Notes: generated by a model not told the origin, from the sequence alone. A stretch of 64,000 bases of DNA from Lachnospiraceae bacterium (GCA_028696165.1 JAQVHQ010000012.1:1-64000), one strand, 5' to 3'; positions 8,896-18,189 are shown, counted from the first letter of the stretch. Program-made: numbers and translations.

Positions 8896-10056
8896 ATGAG
8901 AAAGAAAATCGTGGTAACATTATTAAGCGCAGCTATGGTAGCTACAATGGTGGCTGGATGTGGAAGCAAAGAAGCAGCTGATACATCAGCAGATGCAGCA
9001 ACAGAGGAAGCAGCACCAGAAGAATCAGCAGATGCAGAAGAATCTACAGATGCAGCAACCGCAGGTGGCGATTATCATTTTGAAGTAGTTGTTAAGAGTT
9101 TCCAGTCTTCTTACTGGCAGGCAGCATTAGTTGGTATGGATCAGGCTAAAGAAGAATTAGGTATTACTTACAATGCTACAGGCCCAAATGCTGAATCAGA
9201 TATCGCTGACCAGGTTAATATGTTAAACAATGCTATTAACTCTGCTCCAAACGGAATCGCTTTAGCAGCTTGTGACCAGGGCGCTGTACTTGATTCACTG
9301 CAGACAGCACTGGATAAACAGATTCCAGTTGTTTGTTTCGATACCAGTGTTCCAGATGCTCCGGAAGGATCTGTACTTTCTACAGTAGTTACAGATAATG
9401 GCGCTGCAGGTGCTCTTGCAGGTGAAAAGATTTACGAAGCAGTTAAAGATCAGATTGCTTCTGCAACAGCTCCAGTAAGAATTGGTGAAGTCAACCAGGA
9501 TGCTACATCAGCTAATATCTCTGAGCGTGGTATGGGATTCATCAACAAAGTTATCGAACTTGCTAAAGCAGATGGCAAGACCGTAGCAGTAGTTGGTAAT
9601 GACTTCTTCGTAGGACAGGTTGAAGATAATGCAGCAGAAGCAGATGCTGATATCATCCTTGAAGTTGCAGTTCCTGCACAGACAACTGTTGAATTATGTT
9701 CTACAGAAGCTTCTAAGATTATGAACGAAGCTGATACAATCGCTATCTTTGGTTCTAACCAGACAGCAGCTGAAGGTGTTCTTACAGCAAATCAGAACTT
9801 AAATGTATTAGGTGCAGACGGTACAATCGTTGGTGCCGGATTTGATGCTGGTGCTACAATCAAAGCAGCTGTAAGTGATGGAACATTCATCGGAGCAGTT
9901 ACACAGTCTCCATTAGTAATGGGTAAAAAAGCTCTTGAAACATTAACTCAGATTTGTAACGGCGAAACAGTAGAAGAAAACATCCCAACAGATGGTTACT
10001 GGTATGATGCTACAACAATGACAGATGCAGACATCGCTCCTAACCTTTATGACTAA
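8896..10056 (+). CDS. Sugar ABC transporter substrate-binding lipoprotein
   Basis: A 386-residue extracellular binding protein. It has a signal peptide with lipobox VAGC (Cys about residue 22), an Ala/Glu/Asp-rich spacer, then a Peripla_BP_4 fold (SFQSSYWQAALVGMDQAK, GIALAACDQGAV, CFDTSVPD). Codon use is more biased toward preferred codons than in the permeases, as expected for an abundant protein. It is the last gene of the operon and is followed by a strong terminator. The substrate is likely a deoxy-hexose such as rhamnose, inferred from the neighbouring rhaBA genes. Confidence 0.9.
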   Translation: MRKKIVVTLLSAAMVATMVAGCGSKEAADTSADAATEEAAPEESADAEESTDAATAGGDYHFEVVVKSFQSSYWQAALVGMDQAKEELGITYNATGPNAESDIADQVNMLNNAINSAPNGIALAACDQGAVLDSLQTALDKQIPVVCFDTSVPDAPEGSVLSTVVTDNGAAGALAGEKIYEAVKDQIASATAPVRIGEVNQDATSANISERGMGFINKVIELAKADGKTVAVVGNDFFVGQVEDNAAEADADIILEVAVPAQTTVELCSTEASKIMNEADTIAIFGSNQTAAEGVLTANQNLNVLGADGTIVGAGFDAGATIKAAVSDGTFIGAVTQSPLVMGKKALETLTQICNGETVEENIPTDGYWYDATTMTDADIAPNLYD

Positions 10057-10068
10057 TCTGTAATAAAA

Positions 10069-10105
10069 ATAAAAAAGAGTGTCGGCTGTGCCGACACTCT
10101 TTTTT
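10069..10105 (+). terminator. Rho-independent terminator of sugar ABC operon
   Basis: AAAAAAGAGTGTCGGC pairs with GCCGACACTCTTTTTT around a 3-4 nt loop. It begins 13 nt after the binding-protein stop. Confidence 0.95.
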
Positions 10106-10227
10106 AAATATCCTGCTGTTAAAAAAGTTAAGTAGACCTTTTCTAAGCAACAGGATATAATAAAAGGAGGTCTTGGAGGTCTTCTTTTAACTATAGAGTC
10201 AGCTTGATTGGAAACGGAGGATTTAAT

Positions 10228-10668
10228 ATGCTGGAAGGGATTATTGAAATATTTGACAACAAAGATGTAATGATGAAACATTTAAAAAAGAGAAAATACG
10301 AAGAGCAGTTCGAACTTTTCGGGCACAAATACAAACGCTTTTTTCAGAAAATGACATCTTTTACAGATGAGGCCGAGAGTGTAGCGGCAGCATCTGCAAA
10401 AATCGGGCAGATTTTTACAGAACAGGTAAAAACAGCTTTTGCAAAAAAGAATGGAAAGATTCAGTCCGGGCTGCAGGGGGACTTGAATTTATTTATGATT
10501 TATTATGTGTTTCCAACGATATTAAAGACTAATCATCCTCATGCAAAACAGATTTGTGATGGGATTTGTGCAAAGTGGGCTGAGACTTTTAAAGGAAATG
10601 ATATATCATATACAGATTATGATACTTTATATAAGGCATTTCGGGAAAAAATATTTGGAATCATATAG
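10228..10668 (+). CDS. Hypothetical protein, helical
   Basis: A 146-residue mostly helical soluble protein with no family I recognise. It is basic near the N-terminus (KHLKKRKYEEQ) and has a central hydrophobic helix (DLNLFMIYYVFPTIL). ATG 10228 was chosen because GGAGG lies 7 nt upstream. It stands alone between the sugar transporter terminator and rhaB, on the same strand. Confidence 0.65.
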   Translation: MLEGIIEIFDNKDVMMKHLKKRKYEEQFELFGHKYKRFFQKMTSFTDEAESVAAASAKIGQIFTEQVKTAFAKKNGKIQSGLQGDLNLFMIYYVFPTILKTNHPHAKQICDGICAKWAETFKGNDISYTDYDTLYKAFREKIFGII

Positions 10669-10710
10669 GTAGGAAGTGTTTTGCTGAATTTTGTATTAAT
10701 AAAGTTGCAA

Positions 10711-10760
10711 ATAAAGACACTTTTTTTGACAAATAAAGTTCTTCCGTAACTAAGTATAAT
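10711..10760 (+). promoter_or_regulatory. rhaB upstream region with repeated AATAAAG motif
   Basis: Copies of AATAAAG occur at about 10699, 10711 and 10732. A TTGACA (10726-10731) and a TATAAT (10755-10760) are present but 23 nt apart, too far for a standard promoter. Either one is fortuitous, or an activator bound at the repeats compensates for the spacing. Confidence 0.3.
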
Positions 10761-10812
10761 AGCTTAATATAGAAGCATAGAGTTGCGTGAAGTAATATAA
10801 GGAGGACATGTG

Positions 10813-12219
10813 ATGAGTACATATTATTTAGCTGTAGATATAGGTGCTTCCAGCGGACGCCATATTTTGGGATGTATGGTAGACGGTAAGATGCAGTTGG
10901 AAGAAATCTATCGTTTTGAAAATGGTATGAAGAAAAAAGACGGTCATCTGGTATGGAATCACGAAGTATTATTTGCGAATATTAAAGCCGGCATGAAAAA
11001 ATGCAAAGAGATGGGAAAAATTCCGGTAAGTATGGGAATTGATACCTGGGGTGTTGACTTTGCATTGTTGGATGAGAATGATTGTATGCTGGGAGATATG
11101 GTTGGATATCGTGATAAACGTACTAACGGTATGGATGTGGAAGTGTCTAAAATCATTCCGGAAGACAAGTTATATGCAAGAACCGGAATCCAGAAACAGA
11201 TGTTTAACACCATCTATCAGCTGATGGCGGTTAAGACACAGACGCCGGAATATATGGAGAAAGCTAAGACTTTATTGTATGTGCCGGACTATTTCCATTA
11301 TCTTCTTACAGGCGTGAAGGTTAATGAATATACAGAGGCATCTACAGGACAGCTGCTAAATCCTGAGACAAAAGAATACGATTACGAGTTAATCGAAATG
11401 CTCGGATATAATAAGGATATGTTCCAGAAAATTGCAACACCGGGAACTTGTCTGGGTGATTTAAAACCGGAAATTCAGGAAGAAGTTGGTTTTAACTTAA
11501 AAGTAGTTCTTCCATGTACTCACGATACCGGTTCTGCTGTATTAGCTGTACCGGCGAATGATGATGATTTTGTATATATCAGCTCAGGAACCTGGTCCCT
11601 GCTTGGAATTGAGAGAGAGAAGGCAGACTGTAGTCCAATCAGTCGTGAGAATAATTTTACCAACGAGGGTGGTTACGAGTATAAAATTCGTTATCTGAGA
11701 AATATCATGGGATTATGGATGATTCAGTCTGTTCGCCATAATTTAGATGATAAATACAGCTTTGCGGAAATTTGTACAGAAGCAGAGAAATGTAAAGATT
11801 TCCCATCCAGAGTAGATGTCAACAACGATGACTACTTCATGGCTCCAGATAATATGATTGAATCTGTAAAACAATATTGCCGTGATACAAATCAGCAGGT
11901 TCCGGAGACTTTAGGGGAAATTGCCACGGTTGTATATGCAAGTCTTGCAGACTGTTATGCGGAATCTATTAAGGGAATTGAAAAATCAACTGGCAGAACT
12001 TATAGCCGTATACAGGTAGTGGGCGGCGGTTCGAATGCTGCGTATTTAAATGAACTGACTGCAAAATCCACAGGCAAGACTGTTTACGCAGGACCGGGAG
12101 AAGCTACTGCAATTGGTAATATTACTGCGCAGATGCTGGCAAATAAAGAGTTCACATCTAAATCTGAAGCAAGAGACGTGATTCATCAGTCTTTTGATAT
12201 AAAAGTTTTTAATGCCTGA
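10813..12219 (+). CDS. rhaB: Rhamnulokinase
   Basis: A 468-residue FGGY-family sugar kinase that phosphorylates L-rhamnulose to L-rhamnulose 1-phosphate. The N-terminal half has the phosphate-binding loop (AVDIGASSGRHI) and the FGGY substrate motif MGIDTWGVDFALLD. The C-terminal half has ISSGTWSLLG and the nucleotide-binding VVGGGSNAAYLN. Residues GIQKQMFNTIYQL are typical of RhaB. ATG 10813 lies 7 nt after GGAGG. It is 83 nt upstream of rhaA. No rhaD aldolase or rhaM mutarotase gene follows in this window, so the pathway must be completed elsewhere. Confidence 0.92.
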   Translation: MSTYYLAVDIGASSGRHILGCMVDGKMQLEEIYRFENGMKKKDGHLVWNHEVLFANIKAGMKKCKEMGKIPVSMGIDTWGVDFALLDENDCMLGDMVGYRDKRTNGMDVEVSKIIPEDKLYARTGIQKQMFNTIYQLMAVKTQTPEYMEKAKTLLYVPDYFHYLLTGVKVNEYTEASTGQLLNPETKEYDYELIEMLGYNKDMFQKIATPGTCLGDLKPEIQEEVGFNLKVVLPCTHDTGSAVLAVPANDDDFVYISSGTWSLLGIEREKADCSPISRENNFTNEGGYEYKIRYLRNIMGLWMIQSVRHNLDDKYSFAEICTEAEKCKDFPSRVDVNNDDYFMAPDNMIESVKQYCRDTNQQVPETLGEIATVVYASLADCYAESIKGIEKSTGRTYSRIQVVGGGSNAAYLNELTAKSTGKTVYAGPGEATAIGNITAQMLANKEFTSKSEARDVIHQSFDIKVFNA

Positions 12220-12302
12220 AGCATGAAATGATTTCAAGCATAGGGCATACCAGGTATACAATAGTGTGCTTAGGAGTATTTGAATATAGGAGGTATGTCA
12301 AA

Positions 12303-13559
12303 ATGACAACAAAAGAAAGATACGAAAGTGCAAAACAGATGTACGCAGCAATTGGAGTAGATACTGATGCAGCGATTGCAAAGTTAAAAGAAATTCCGAT
12401 TTCTGTACATTGCTGGCAGGGTGATGATGTAAAAGGTTTTGACCAGGACGGCCCATTAACCGGCGGCATCCAGACCACAGGAAATTATCCTGGAAAAGCA
12501 ACTACACCAGAACAGTTAATGGCTGATTTGGACAAAGCTATGTCTTTATGTCCAGGTAAGAAAAAATTAAATCTGCATGCAAGTTATGCAATCTTTGAAC
12601 CAGGAGAAGCAGTAGATAGAGATAAGTTAGAACCAAAACATTTTGCAAAATGGGTTGAGTATGCAAAAGAAAGAAATATGGGTATTGATTTTAACCCGAC
12701 TTTTTTCTCACATCCAATGATGAAAGATGGACTGACCTTATCAAGCCCGGATGAAGAAACTAGAAGATTCTGGATTAACCATGGAAAAGTCTGCATTCGT
12801 ATCTCTCAGTATATGGCTGAAGAAACAGGCGTACCTTGTGTAATGAATATCTGGACTGGTGATGGATACAAAGATGTTCCTGCAGATCGCATGGGACCAA
12901 GAATGAGATATAAAGAAGCAATCGAAGAGATTTTATCTGAGCCATTTGACAGAGATAAAGTAAAACCTTGTGTAGAATCTAAAGTGTTTGGTATTGGTGT
13001 AGAATCCTTTACCGCAGGTTCTGCTGAATTTACATTATCTTTTGCAGCAACGCATGAAGGCTGTCTGCCGCTTATGGACAATGGACATTATCATCCAACA
13101 GAAGTAGTTTCGGATAAGATTCCAGCATTATTGTGCTTCTATCCGGAGATTGCACTTCACATCACACGTCCGGTAAGATGGGATTCCGATCACGTAGTAT
13201 TATTTGATGACGAGACAAAAGAAATCGCAAAAGAAATCGTACGCTGCGATGGTCTTGATCGTGTATATATGGCTCTTGACTTCTTTGATGCAAGTATTAA
13301 CAGAATCTCAGCATGGACAGTTGGTATCAGAAGCTGGGAGAAAGCATTATTAAATGCTCTTTGTACTCCAAATGCTGACCTTAGAAAACTGCAGGACGAG
13401 AACAAATTATCAGAGCTTATGATGGCACAGGAAGAGATGAAGACCATGCCTTTCGGTGATGTATGGATGCAGTTCTGTGAAGAATGTGGTGTTCCAGCTG
13501 ACAAATCATGGTTTGCTGAGATTACTAAATATGAGGATGAAGTATTATCTAAGAGATAA
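12303..13559 (+). CDS. rhaA: L-rhamnose isomerase
   Basis: A 418-residue enzyme, matching the usual 419, that interconverts L-rhamnose and L-rhamnulose. Diagnostic stretches are PISVHCWQGDDVKGF near the N-terminus, LNLHASYA, GIDFNPTFFSHP, MNIWTGDGYKD, GVESFTAGSAEF, LMDNGHYHPTE and the metal-binding region around RPVRWDSDHVV. ATG 12303 has AGGAGG upstream; an upstream in-frame extension to 12228 lacks family similarity. It is co-transcribed with rhaB and followed by a hairpin terminator. Confidence 0.94.
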   Translation: MTTKERYESAKQMYAAIGVDTDAAIAKLKEIPISVHCWQGDDVKGFDQDGPLTGGIQTTGNYPGKATTPEQLMADLDKAMSLCPGKKKLNLHASYAIFEPGEAVDRDKLEPKHFAKWVEYAKERNMGIDFNPTFFSHPMMKDGLTLSSPDEETRRFWINHGKVCIRISQYMAEETGVPCVMNIWTGDGYKDVPADRMGPRMRYKEAIEEILSEPFDRDKVKPCVESKVFGIGVESFTAGSAEFTLSFAATHEGCLPLMDNGHYHPTEVVSDKIPALLCFYPEIALHITRPVRWDSDHVVLFDDETKEIAKEIVRCDGLDRVYMALDFFDASINRISAWTVGIRSWEKALLNALCTPNADLRKLQDENKLSELMMAQEEMKTMPFGDVWMQFCEECGVPADKSWFAEITKYEDEVLSKR

Positions 13560-13611
13560 GGTATGCCTCAAGAATAAGCAAAAATAGAATCATGAAAAGT
13601 GAAATAAAGTC

Positions 13612-13668
13612 AAGTATTGGTATGCGCCTGTCAAGCAGGCAGGCTAAATATCAATACCTGGCTTCTTT
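13612..13668 (+). terminator. Branched hairpin terminator after rhaA
   Basis: GTATTG pairs with CAATAC around an inner CCTG/CAGG stem. It is followed by TGGCTTCTTTTT, 53 nt after the rhaA stop. Confidence 0.7.
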
Positions 13669-13714
13669 TTGCGGTTGCTGTGTTTTTCTGCTGTGTTTTC
13701 TAAGTTATATGCTT

Positions 13715-13743
13715 TTGACCACAGACTACAGTTGTGCTATAAT
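13715..13743 (+). promoter_or_regulatory. Sigma-A type promoter of binding-protein gene
   Basis: TTGACC (13715-13720), a 17-nt spacer and TATAAT (13738-13743), 50 nt before the TTG start of the next gene. Confidence 0.75.
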
Positions 13744-13793
13744 TAGAAAAATTTCTAAATGATAAAAGATCGATTGAAAGTGAGGATTTATAC

Positions 13794-15080
13794 TTGAAAA
13801 AGTTTATTATAGGTCTAAAGGTTCTGGGGATAACCGGGATATTATTAGCTGGTCTTACTGGTTGTGGTCAGAGTACAGAGGAAGAAGAAAATGTTATCGA
13901 GGAGACAGAAGTAACGGTAGATCCTGATGAGGAGATGGTTAGTCTTGCAGGCAGCGATGTATTCTTGTACCAGAACAACACAGACAGTGTAGGTAAGGAA
14001 TATTTCCAGGGATTTTCGGATGCCCTTGTGGAAGCTGGAAGAACAGCTGTATATGTAACACCCTCGGAAGGTACTGTTGAAGCACAGGTACAGGTGATAG
14101 AGGAGTTAATTGATGAACAGGTTGCTTCTATTACGGTAGACTCCAATGGTGCCGATGGTTACGATGCAGTACTCCAGGAAGCTGCTTCAGCAGGAATTCC
14201 GGTTTTTTCTTTTGAATCCAGTGTAAATCAGGAATACAGAGTTACGCATATTGATACACCTACATTGCAAAACTGTGGTAATACATTAGTAAAGATTGCT
14301 TCCCTGATTGGATGTGGAGTGGATTATCAGGAAGATGTGGAGTTAGATGCTCAGATTACCCAGGCGTTTTCTGCTTATTCAAGAACTCATCGACGGGATA
14401 AAATCGTGCTTCGAATTGCAGCCATAGGGGATGCTTCTCGTAGTGATCAAAACTCTAAGCTGGCAACGATGCAGGTGGAATTGCAGAATAATATTTATCA
14501 GTCGGTAGTTGATCCGGCTATGAATGTTGTGTACTGGAATTCTGATGAAGATGATCTGTCGGCTAAGGCTGCTGAATTTTTTGAAAATGGTGAGTATAAT
14601 GTTGTTGTAGGAATGACCCCGGAGATAACTGCTGCGTTGGCGCAGTATGTATCAGAACATTCTGAAAATGTAGCTAAGGTGACAGGAATCGGTACTCCGG
14701 ATCTTTTGGCGGATTATACACCAAATAGCAGTGAGGATTTGGCTTTTACCAGTGAGTGTCCATATTTCTTGTATGATAATAATGCGGATTCCGGAAGGAT
14801 TGCAGCTGCAGCGTTACTTTCCTATCTGGATGGGAATTATGACGGGGAAATTGGAAGTGAATTGATTGTCCCTTCTTATGATTTGTACCCGGAGAGGAGA
14901 CTTATAACTACACAGTTTGCGGACACTGCATCAAGTATTAGTAATAAACCTTTTGTGATTGTTTCTAAGGAGAATGCGGCGCTGTGGCGAGATGTGCCGG
15001 AAAGTGGTATGGAAGGCGATGGTGCAGATGGTTTGGGAAATGTTGTGGGGGATACGGCAGGTAGTACGGCTGGAAGATAA
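13794..15080 (+). CDS. Orphan sugar-binding lipoprotein
   Basis: A 428-residue extracellular protein with lipobox LTGC (Cys about 24), an acidic linker and a Peripla_BP_4-like domain (SVGKEYFQGFSDALVEAGR, SITVDSNGADGYDAVLQEAA, PVFSFESSVNQEYRVTHID). It resembles rhamnose/autoinducer-2 type binding proteins in outline. The TTG start at 13794 has GTGAGG upstream and its own promoter. No transport genes follow, so it may work with the upstream importer or as a sensor. Third-position codon use becomes markedly G/T-rich toward its 3' end, next to the giant hairpin that starts about 12 nt after the stop. Confidence 0.75.
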   Translation: MKKFIIGLKVLGITGILLAGLTGCGQSTEEEENVIEETEVTVDPDEEMVSLAGSDVFLYQNNTDSVGKEYFQGFSDALVEAGRTAVYVTPSEGTVEAQVQVIEELIDEQVASITVDSNGADGYDAVLQEAASAGIPVFSFESSVNQEYRVTHIDTPTLQNCGNTLVKIASLIGCGVDYQEDVELDAQITQAFSAYSRTHRRDKIVLRIAAIGDASRSDQNSKLATMQVELQNNIYQSVVDPAMNVVYWNSDEDDLSAKAAEFFENGEYNVVVGMTPEITAALAQYVSEHSENVAKVTGIGTPDLLADYTPNSSEDLAFTSECPYFLYDNNADSGRIAAAALLSYLDGNYDGEIGSELIVPSYDLYPERRLITTQFADTASSISNKPFVIVSKENAALWRDVPESGMEGDGADGLGNVVGDTAGSTAGR

Positions 15081-15091
15081 AGGGGGTGGCT

Positions 15092-15550
15092 GGTATGCGG
15101 ACCCGCTTAAAGCACAGCCGGAAATGCAGATGGCAGATAACCCTGGCCGAACCGGACTTCCTTCAAAAGTGGCTGCTTTCTGAGGCGGCTTCCACAAAGG
15201 GCTGGCGAAAAAGCGTCAGGTACGAAATGAGCTCCGTATACTAAGTGCGACTTAAAAGAAATCGAGAGAATGATAACTGAATCGACCGCATTCGTCGGGT
15301 TTTCTGATGAAAACCCAACTCAGGGCGGTCTTGGAATTGGGGTTAGAAACCCCAATTCCACCAGCTATCATTCTCTCGATTTCTTTTAGTCTTACTAAGT
15401 ATACTACGTGTATCATTTCGTACCTGACGCTTTTTCGCCAGCCCTTTGTGGAAGCAGCCTCAGAAAGCAGCCAGTTTTGAAGGAGGTCCGGTCCGGCCAG
15501 GGTTATCTGCATCTGCATTTCCGGCTGTGCCCTAAGCGGTGCTCATACTG
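15092..15550 (+). repeat. Giant hairpin 1 with conserved core (candidate structured RNA)
   Basis: The left arm 15092-15284 and right arm 15360-15550 form a nearly continuous stem. The outer arm of about 120 bp is about 95% self-complementary, and differences are mostly transitions plus one indel. The inner stem carries AAGAAATCGAGAGAATGATA and its complement. The core at 15285-15359 folds as ACCGC/GCGGT enclosing GGGTTTTC-TGAT-GAAAACCC, then GGAATTGGGGTT-aga-AACCCCAATTCC. A CTAAGTGCGACTT / AGTCTTACTAAGT module separates inner and outer stems. It begins 12 nt after the stop of the binding-protein gene, in sense. Apparent open frames here are mirror images of the arms, not genes. Confidence 0.85.
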
Positions 15551-15622
15551 CGCGGAAGGGGTGGTGGAGGACGTTACTTTGGTGGTGAATTAGAGCGGTA
15601 ATAGGGGCGGTAGGGATGAAAA

Positions 15623-15690
15623 GCTGAGTTAGTGGGTGGTGTACGCAGTCCGTTCCATCAGATGCGCTTCGCTGTCTGATGGAACTATGT
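15623..15690 (+). repeat. Secondary variable-stem hairpin module, copy 1
   Basis: The leader GCTGAGTTAGTGGGTGGTG is followed by a perfect 11-bp stem GTTCCATCAGA / TCTGATGGAAC (15652-15662 with 15675-15685) and the tip TGCGCTTCGCTG. The same leader and tip, with a different stem, occur at 25632. Both copies lie downstream of a giant hairpin. Confidence 0.7.
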
Positions 15691-16108
15691 TGTGGGGTAG
15701 GGGGGAGTTTATGAGTGTGTGAGTTGATTTTGTGGGGTAGGGGAGATTTACAACTGTATCATTCTATGTAATAGAAGAAACACTGCGAAAAGCAAGTGCC
15801 ATATCAGCAGCTGCAGCCCTTCGTGAAGAAACAGGACTTTTCGTGCCAGAGGATAAGGAACGGATATTCCTACAGATAGAAATTAGAAAATTGAAATGAA
15901 AAACAGGATAGATTTCGATTAGAAGAATGCGTAACTAAGATATATGCTGCCAGCATTGCTGACGAGGCAAAGATAAGATAAAACTGGAATTATGCCTGTT
16001 CATTTATGGGTACTACGCTCAAGCTGAACTCTGCACTTTTTGAAAAGAAACATATGCTAATAAGCAGCAAATCCGTCTTAAAGAGATAAAATAACAATTT
16101 AAAATAAA
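15691..16108. other. Gene-free stretch with possible gene remnants
   Basis: This stretch holds two copies of TGTGGGGTAGGGG (about 15690 and 15732). A frame ending with TGA near 15898 reads like the tail of a small protein (ALREETGLFVPEDKERIF) but lacks a start and ribosome site. A second fragment near 15990-16085 (SFMGTTLKLNSALFEKKHM) also looks like decayed coding sequence. I could not identify either parent gene. Confidence 0.35.
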
Positions 16109-16152
16109 AGATAAAATGGATATCTAGATAGCTCGAATATCCATTTTATGTT
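16109..16152. terminator. Hairpin, probable bidirectional terminator
   Basis: ATAAAATGGATAT pairs with ATATCCATTTTAT around a short AT-rich loop. It lies in the gene-free stretch before the sirtuin-like gene. Confidence 0.5.
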
Positions 16153-16351
16153 ATTACATAGGAGATTCAGTTATCTGGCTTTTATATTCGGCAGGATGCA
16201 ATTGCAAGGAGAATCGTGGAATTATGTGAGGGGACGATTTTGGTAGCATGATGTCCCCTTATTTTATAAATGCAATTTATATAATAACAAAACAATGTGA
16301 AAATGTAATAGGATAGATGCAATAAGGAAAGATGCAATAAATTAGAAAAAC

Positions 16352-16389
16352 TTGTAATTTATCAAACCACATGTTATACTACAACATGT
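16352..16389 (+). promoter_or_regulatory. Promoter with overlapping inverted repeat
   Basis: TTGTAA (16352-16357), a 17-nt spacer and TATACT (16375-16380). An inverted repeat ACATGTT (16369-16375) / AACATGT (16383-16389) brackets the -10 box, a placement expected of a repressor site. It serves the sirtuin-like gene 57 nt downstream. Confidence 0.6.
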
Positions 16390-16445
16390 TATTTTATAAA
16401 TCACAACAATGATATGTGGCGCAATAGATTAGAAGGTAAAACAAA

Positions 16446-17289
16446 GTGACAGAACAATGGCAGACAATCCAAGAAAAAATTGAAGATGCAGATGCGATTC
16501 TTTGTGGAATTGGTTCTGGAATGTCAAGTAGTGCTGGTTATAATCACTATCATAAAAATTCTTTTTTTGAAGAGAACTTTTCTGAATTTGAAGAACAGTA
16601 CGGATATGATAATCTATTTCAAGGATTTTTATCATGTATATCCAACACCAGAACAGCAATGGGCATATTATGCAAAATATATTCAAATGATGTATCATGC
16701 ACCGGCAGGAAAGGCATATGAAGACCTAAAACAGATATTATCTCGAAAGGAATATCACATTCTTACCACAAATGTTGATATGCAGCTATCAAAAGTCTTT
16801 CCAGAAGATAAAGTATTTTGTTTTCAAGGAGATTTTAGGTATCTGCAATGTTGCCAACCGTGTAATGATGAGATTTACCCGGGTATTGAATTAATAAATC
16901 AAATGGTGGGTAAAACCAAACATTTACAAGTTCCAACAGAACTGATACCAAGATGCCCGGAGTGTGGCTGGAAAATGGTTCCATGGGTGCAGGATGATAC
17001 ATTTTTGCATGGTTCTTATTGGAAGAAGCAGGAGAAGGAATATCATACCTTTTTAGAAAAATACATGGATAAAAAACTAGTCCTTTTAGAGTTGGGCGTA
17101 GGCCGAATGACGCCAATGTTTATCCAGGAGCCATTCTGGAATTACACTTATCAGATGCCAAATGCTTTTTATATCACAATCAATCCAAAGGATGCACTTC
17201 TTCCGAGAGAACTAGCCCAGAAAGGTCTAGCTATTAAAGAGGACATTGGTTGTGTTTTAGAAAATGCTGTAACAAACAAGAAAAAATAA
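16446..17289 (+). pseudogene. SIR2-like NAD-dependent deacylase, frameshifted
   Basis: The sequence encodes a sirtuin-type protein in two frames. The first 60 codons (GTG 16446, site AGAAGG) carry a GIGSGMSSSAGYNHY nucleotide-binding stretch. The rest, from about 16631 to 17289, carries AYEDLKQILSRKEYHILTTNVD, a Cys4 zinc ribbon (CCQPCN ... CPECGW) and LLELGVGRMTP. The frames join if one T is removed from the run TTTTT at 16626-16630, giving DNLFQGFYHVYPTPEQQW. I read this as a one-base insertion in a homopolymer: a recent inactivation, a phase-variable tract or a sequencing error. The intact protein would have about 280 residues. It is followed after 21 nt by the C_GCAxxG_C_C gene, a likely operon partner. 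Confidence 0.75.
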
Positions 17290-17310
17290 AATGATTAGGA
17301 GATAAAGAAT

Positions 17311-17700
17311 ATGTTAAACAGGGTAGAAAAAGCAGTTGAGAAAAAGAAGAACGGGTATAATTGCGCACAGGCAGTGGCATGTACTTATTGTGATTATACT
17401 GGTGGTAATGAAGAAGATATTTATAATGCAACACAGGCTTTTGGAATAGGAATGGCAACATTGGAGGGTAATTGTGGAGCTCTTTCAGGAGCTGGAGTTG
17501 TAATTGGGTTGACTAATAAAGACCGTAACAAAACCATGCAGGATACGAAGACGATGATTCATGAATTCAAAGAAAAAAATTCAACAGTTATTTGCAAGGA
17601 ATTAAAAGGAATCGAATCAGGAATTGTAATTCGGGCGTGTGAAGACTGTATTAGAGATACTTGTGTATCGTTGGAGAAAATTCTGGAACAACACATCTAA
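17311..17700 (+). CDS. C_GCAxxG_C_C family redox-type protein
   Basis: A 129-residue member of the C_GCAxxG_C_C family of small Cys-rich proteins. The defining pattern is visible: NCAQAVACTYC, GNCGALSGAGVVIGL, ICKELKG and ACEDCIRDTC. Such proteins are thought to bind metal or act in redox chemistry; no reaction has been assigned here. ATG 17311 follows TTAGGAG. It is 21 nt downstream of the broken sirtuin-like gene. Confidence 0.8.
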   Translation: MLNRVEKAVEKKKNGYNCAQAVACTYCDYTGGNEEDIYNATQAFGIGMATLEGNCGALSGAGVVIGLTNKDRNKTMQDTKTMIHEFKEKNSTVICKELKGIESGIVIRACEDCIRDTCVSLEKILEQHI

Positions 17701-17751
17701 ACATTGGCAACTATCTATAAGTAAGATATACTTTTTATACGACTGGGCAGT

Positions 17752-17792
17752 TACAAGCCCATTACCTTTAGGTGATGGGTAGTTGACAGTTA
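17752..17792 (+). mobile_element. IS200/IS605-type end remnant
   Basis: ACAAG followed by CCCATTACCT-TT-AGGTGATGGG and then TAGTTGACAG. This is the usual look of a right-end hairpin of IS200/IS605 elements (CCC...GGG stem, then GTTGAC). No transposase is attached. The following 17793-18000 bases show no gene, though a possible decayed coding stretch is present. Confidence 0.5.
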
Positions 17793-17984
17793 AGGAAGTT
17801 CAAACTTATTGCATCTTATGAAGATACTTTGCGATGCAGAGGTAGAGATACGACTTACATATGCCTCGAAGGTATTGTGACTTCTGGAATAATCTATGAA
17901 AACGAGATAGAAACTGATTATTCGCTTATATATGTCCCCGTGAAGATTTGAATAATTGAGTGTAACAACCATTATTCTCGTTTA

Positions 17985-18030
17985 TAGAGCAGTCAACTCA
18001 ATAAGGGTAGCTGTTCTTTTTTTACCTTTT
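17985..18030 (+). terminator. Terminator-like repeat AGCAGTCAACT...GCTGTT
   Basis: AGCAGTCAACTCAATAAGGG, then TAGCTGTTCTTTTTTT. A close relative is found at 20335-20375 (AGCAGTCAACTTAATACGG, then TTGGCTGTTATTTTTC). The two copies flank the sigma-factor region. Confidence 0.5.
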
Positions 18031-18189
18031 TGCCGTAATGATATTGTTATGGTACGACTCAGTATGTTAAGATTAACATAATGCACAGATCATTATAGGC
18101 CACTCAATAACAATTTGAAAATTATTTGATTTTCTTAAAACCTATCGCATCTTTGTCTCGTCTAGGTGTTAGAAAGAAGGTGATAGGTA

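Noticed and set aside
10726..10760. Standard sigma-A promoter for rhaB
   Set aside because: TTGACA and TATAAT are present but 23 nt apart, outside the usual 16-18 nt range; kept only as a low-confidence regulatory region.
15252..15593. Open frames on both strands between 15250 and 15600 that encode similar peptides
   Set aside because: They are mirror images produced by the two arms of giant hairpin 1, with no ribosome sites or known families.
16480..16630. Alternative start of the sirtuin-like protein at ATG 16480
   Set aside because: In this frame the first 50 codons do not resemble sirtuins, while the other frame carries the nucleotide-binding motif; a frameshift explains both.
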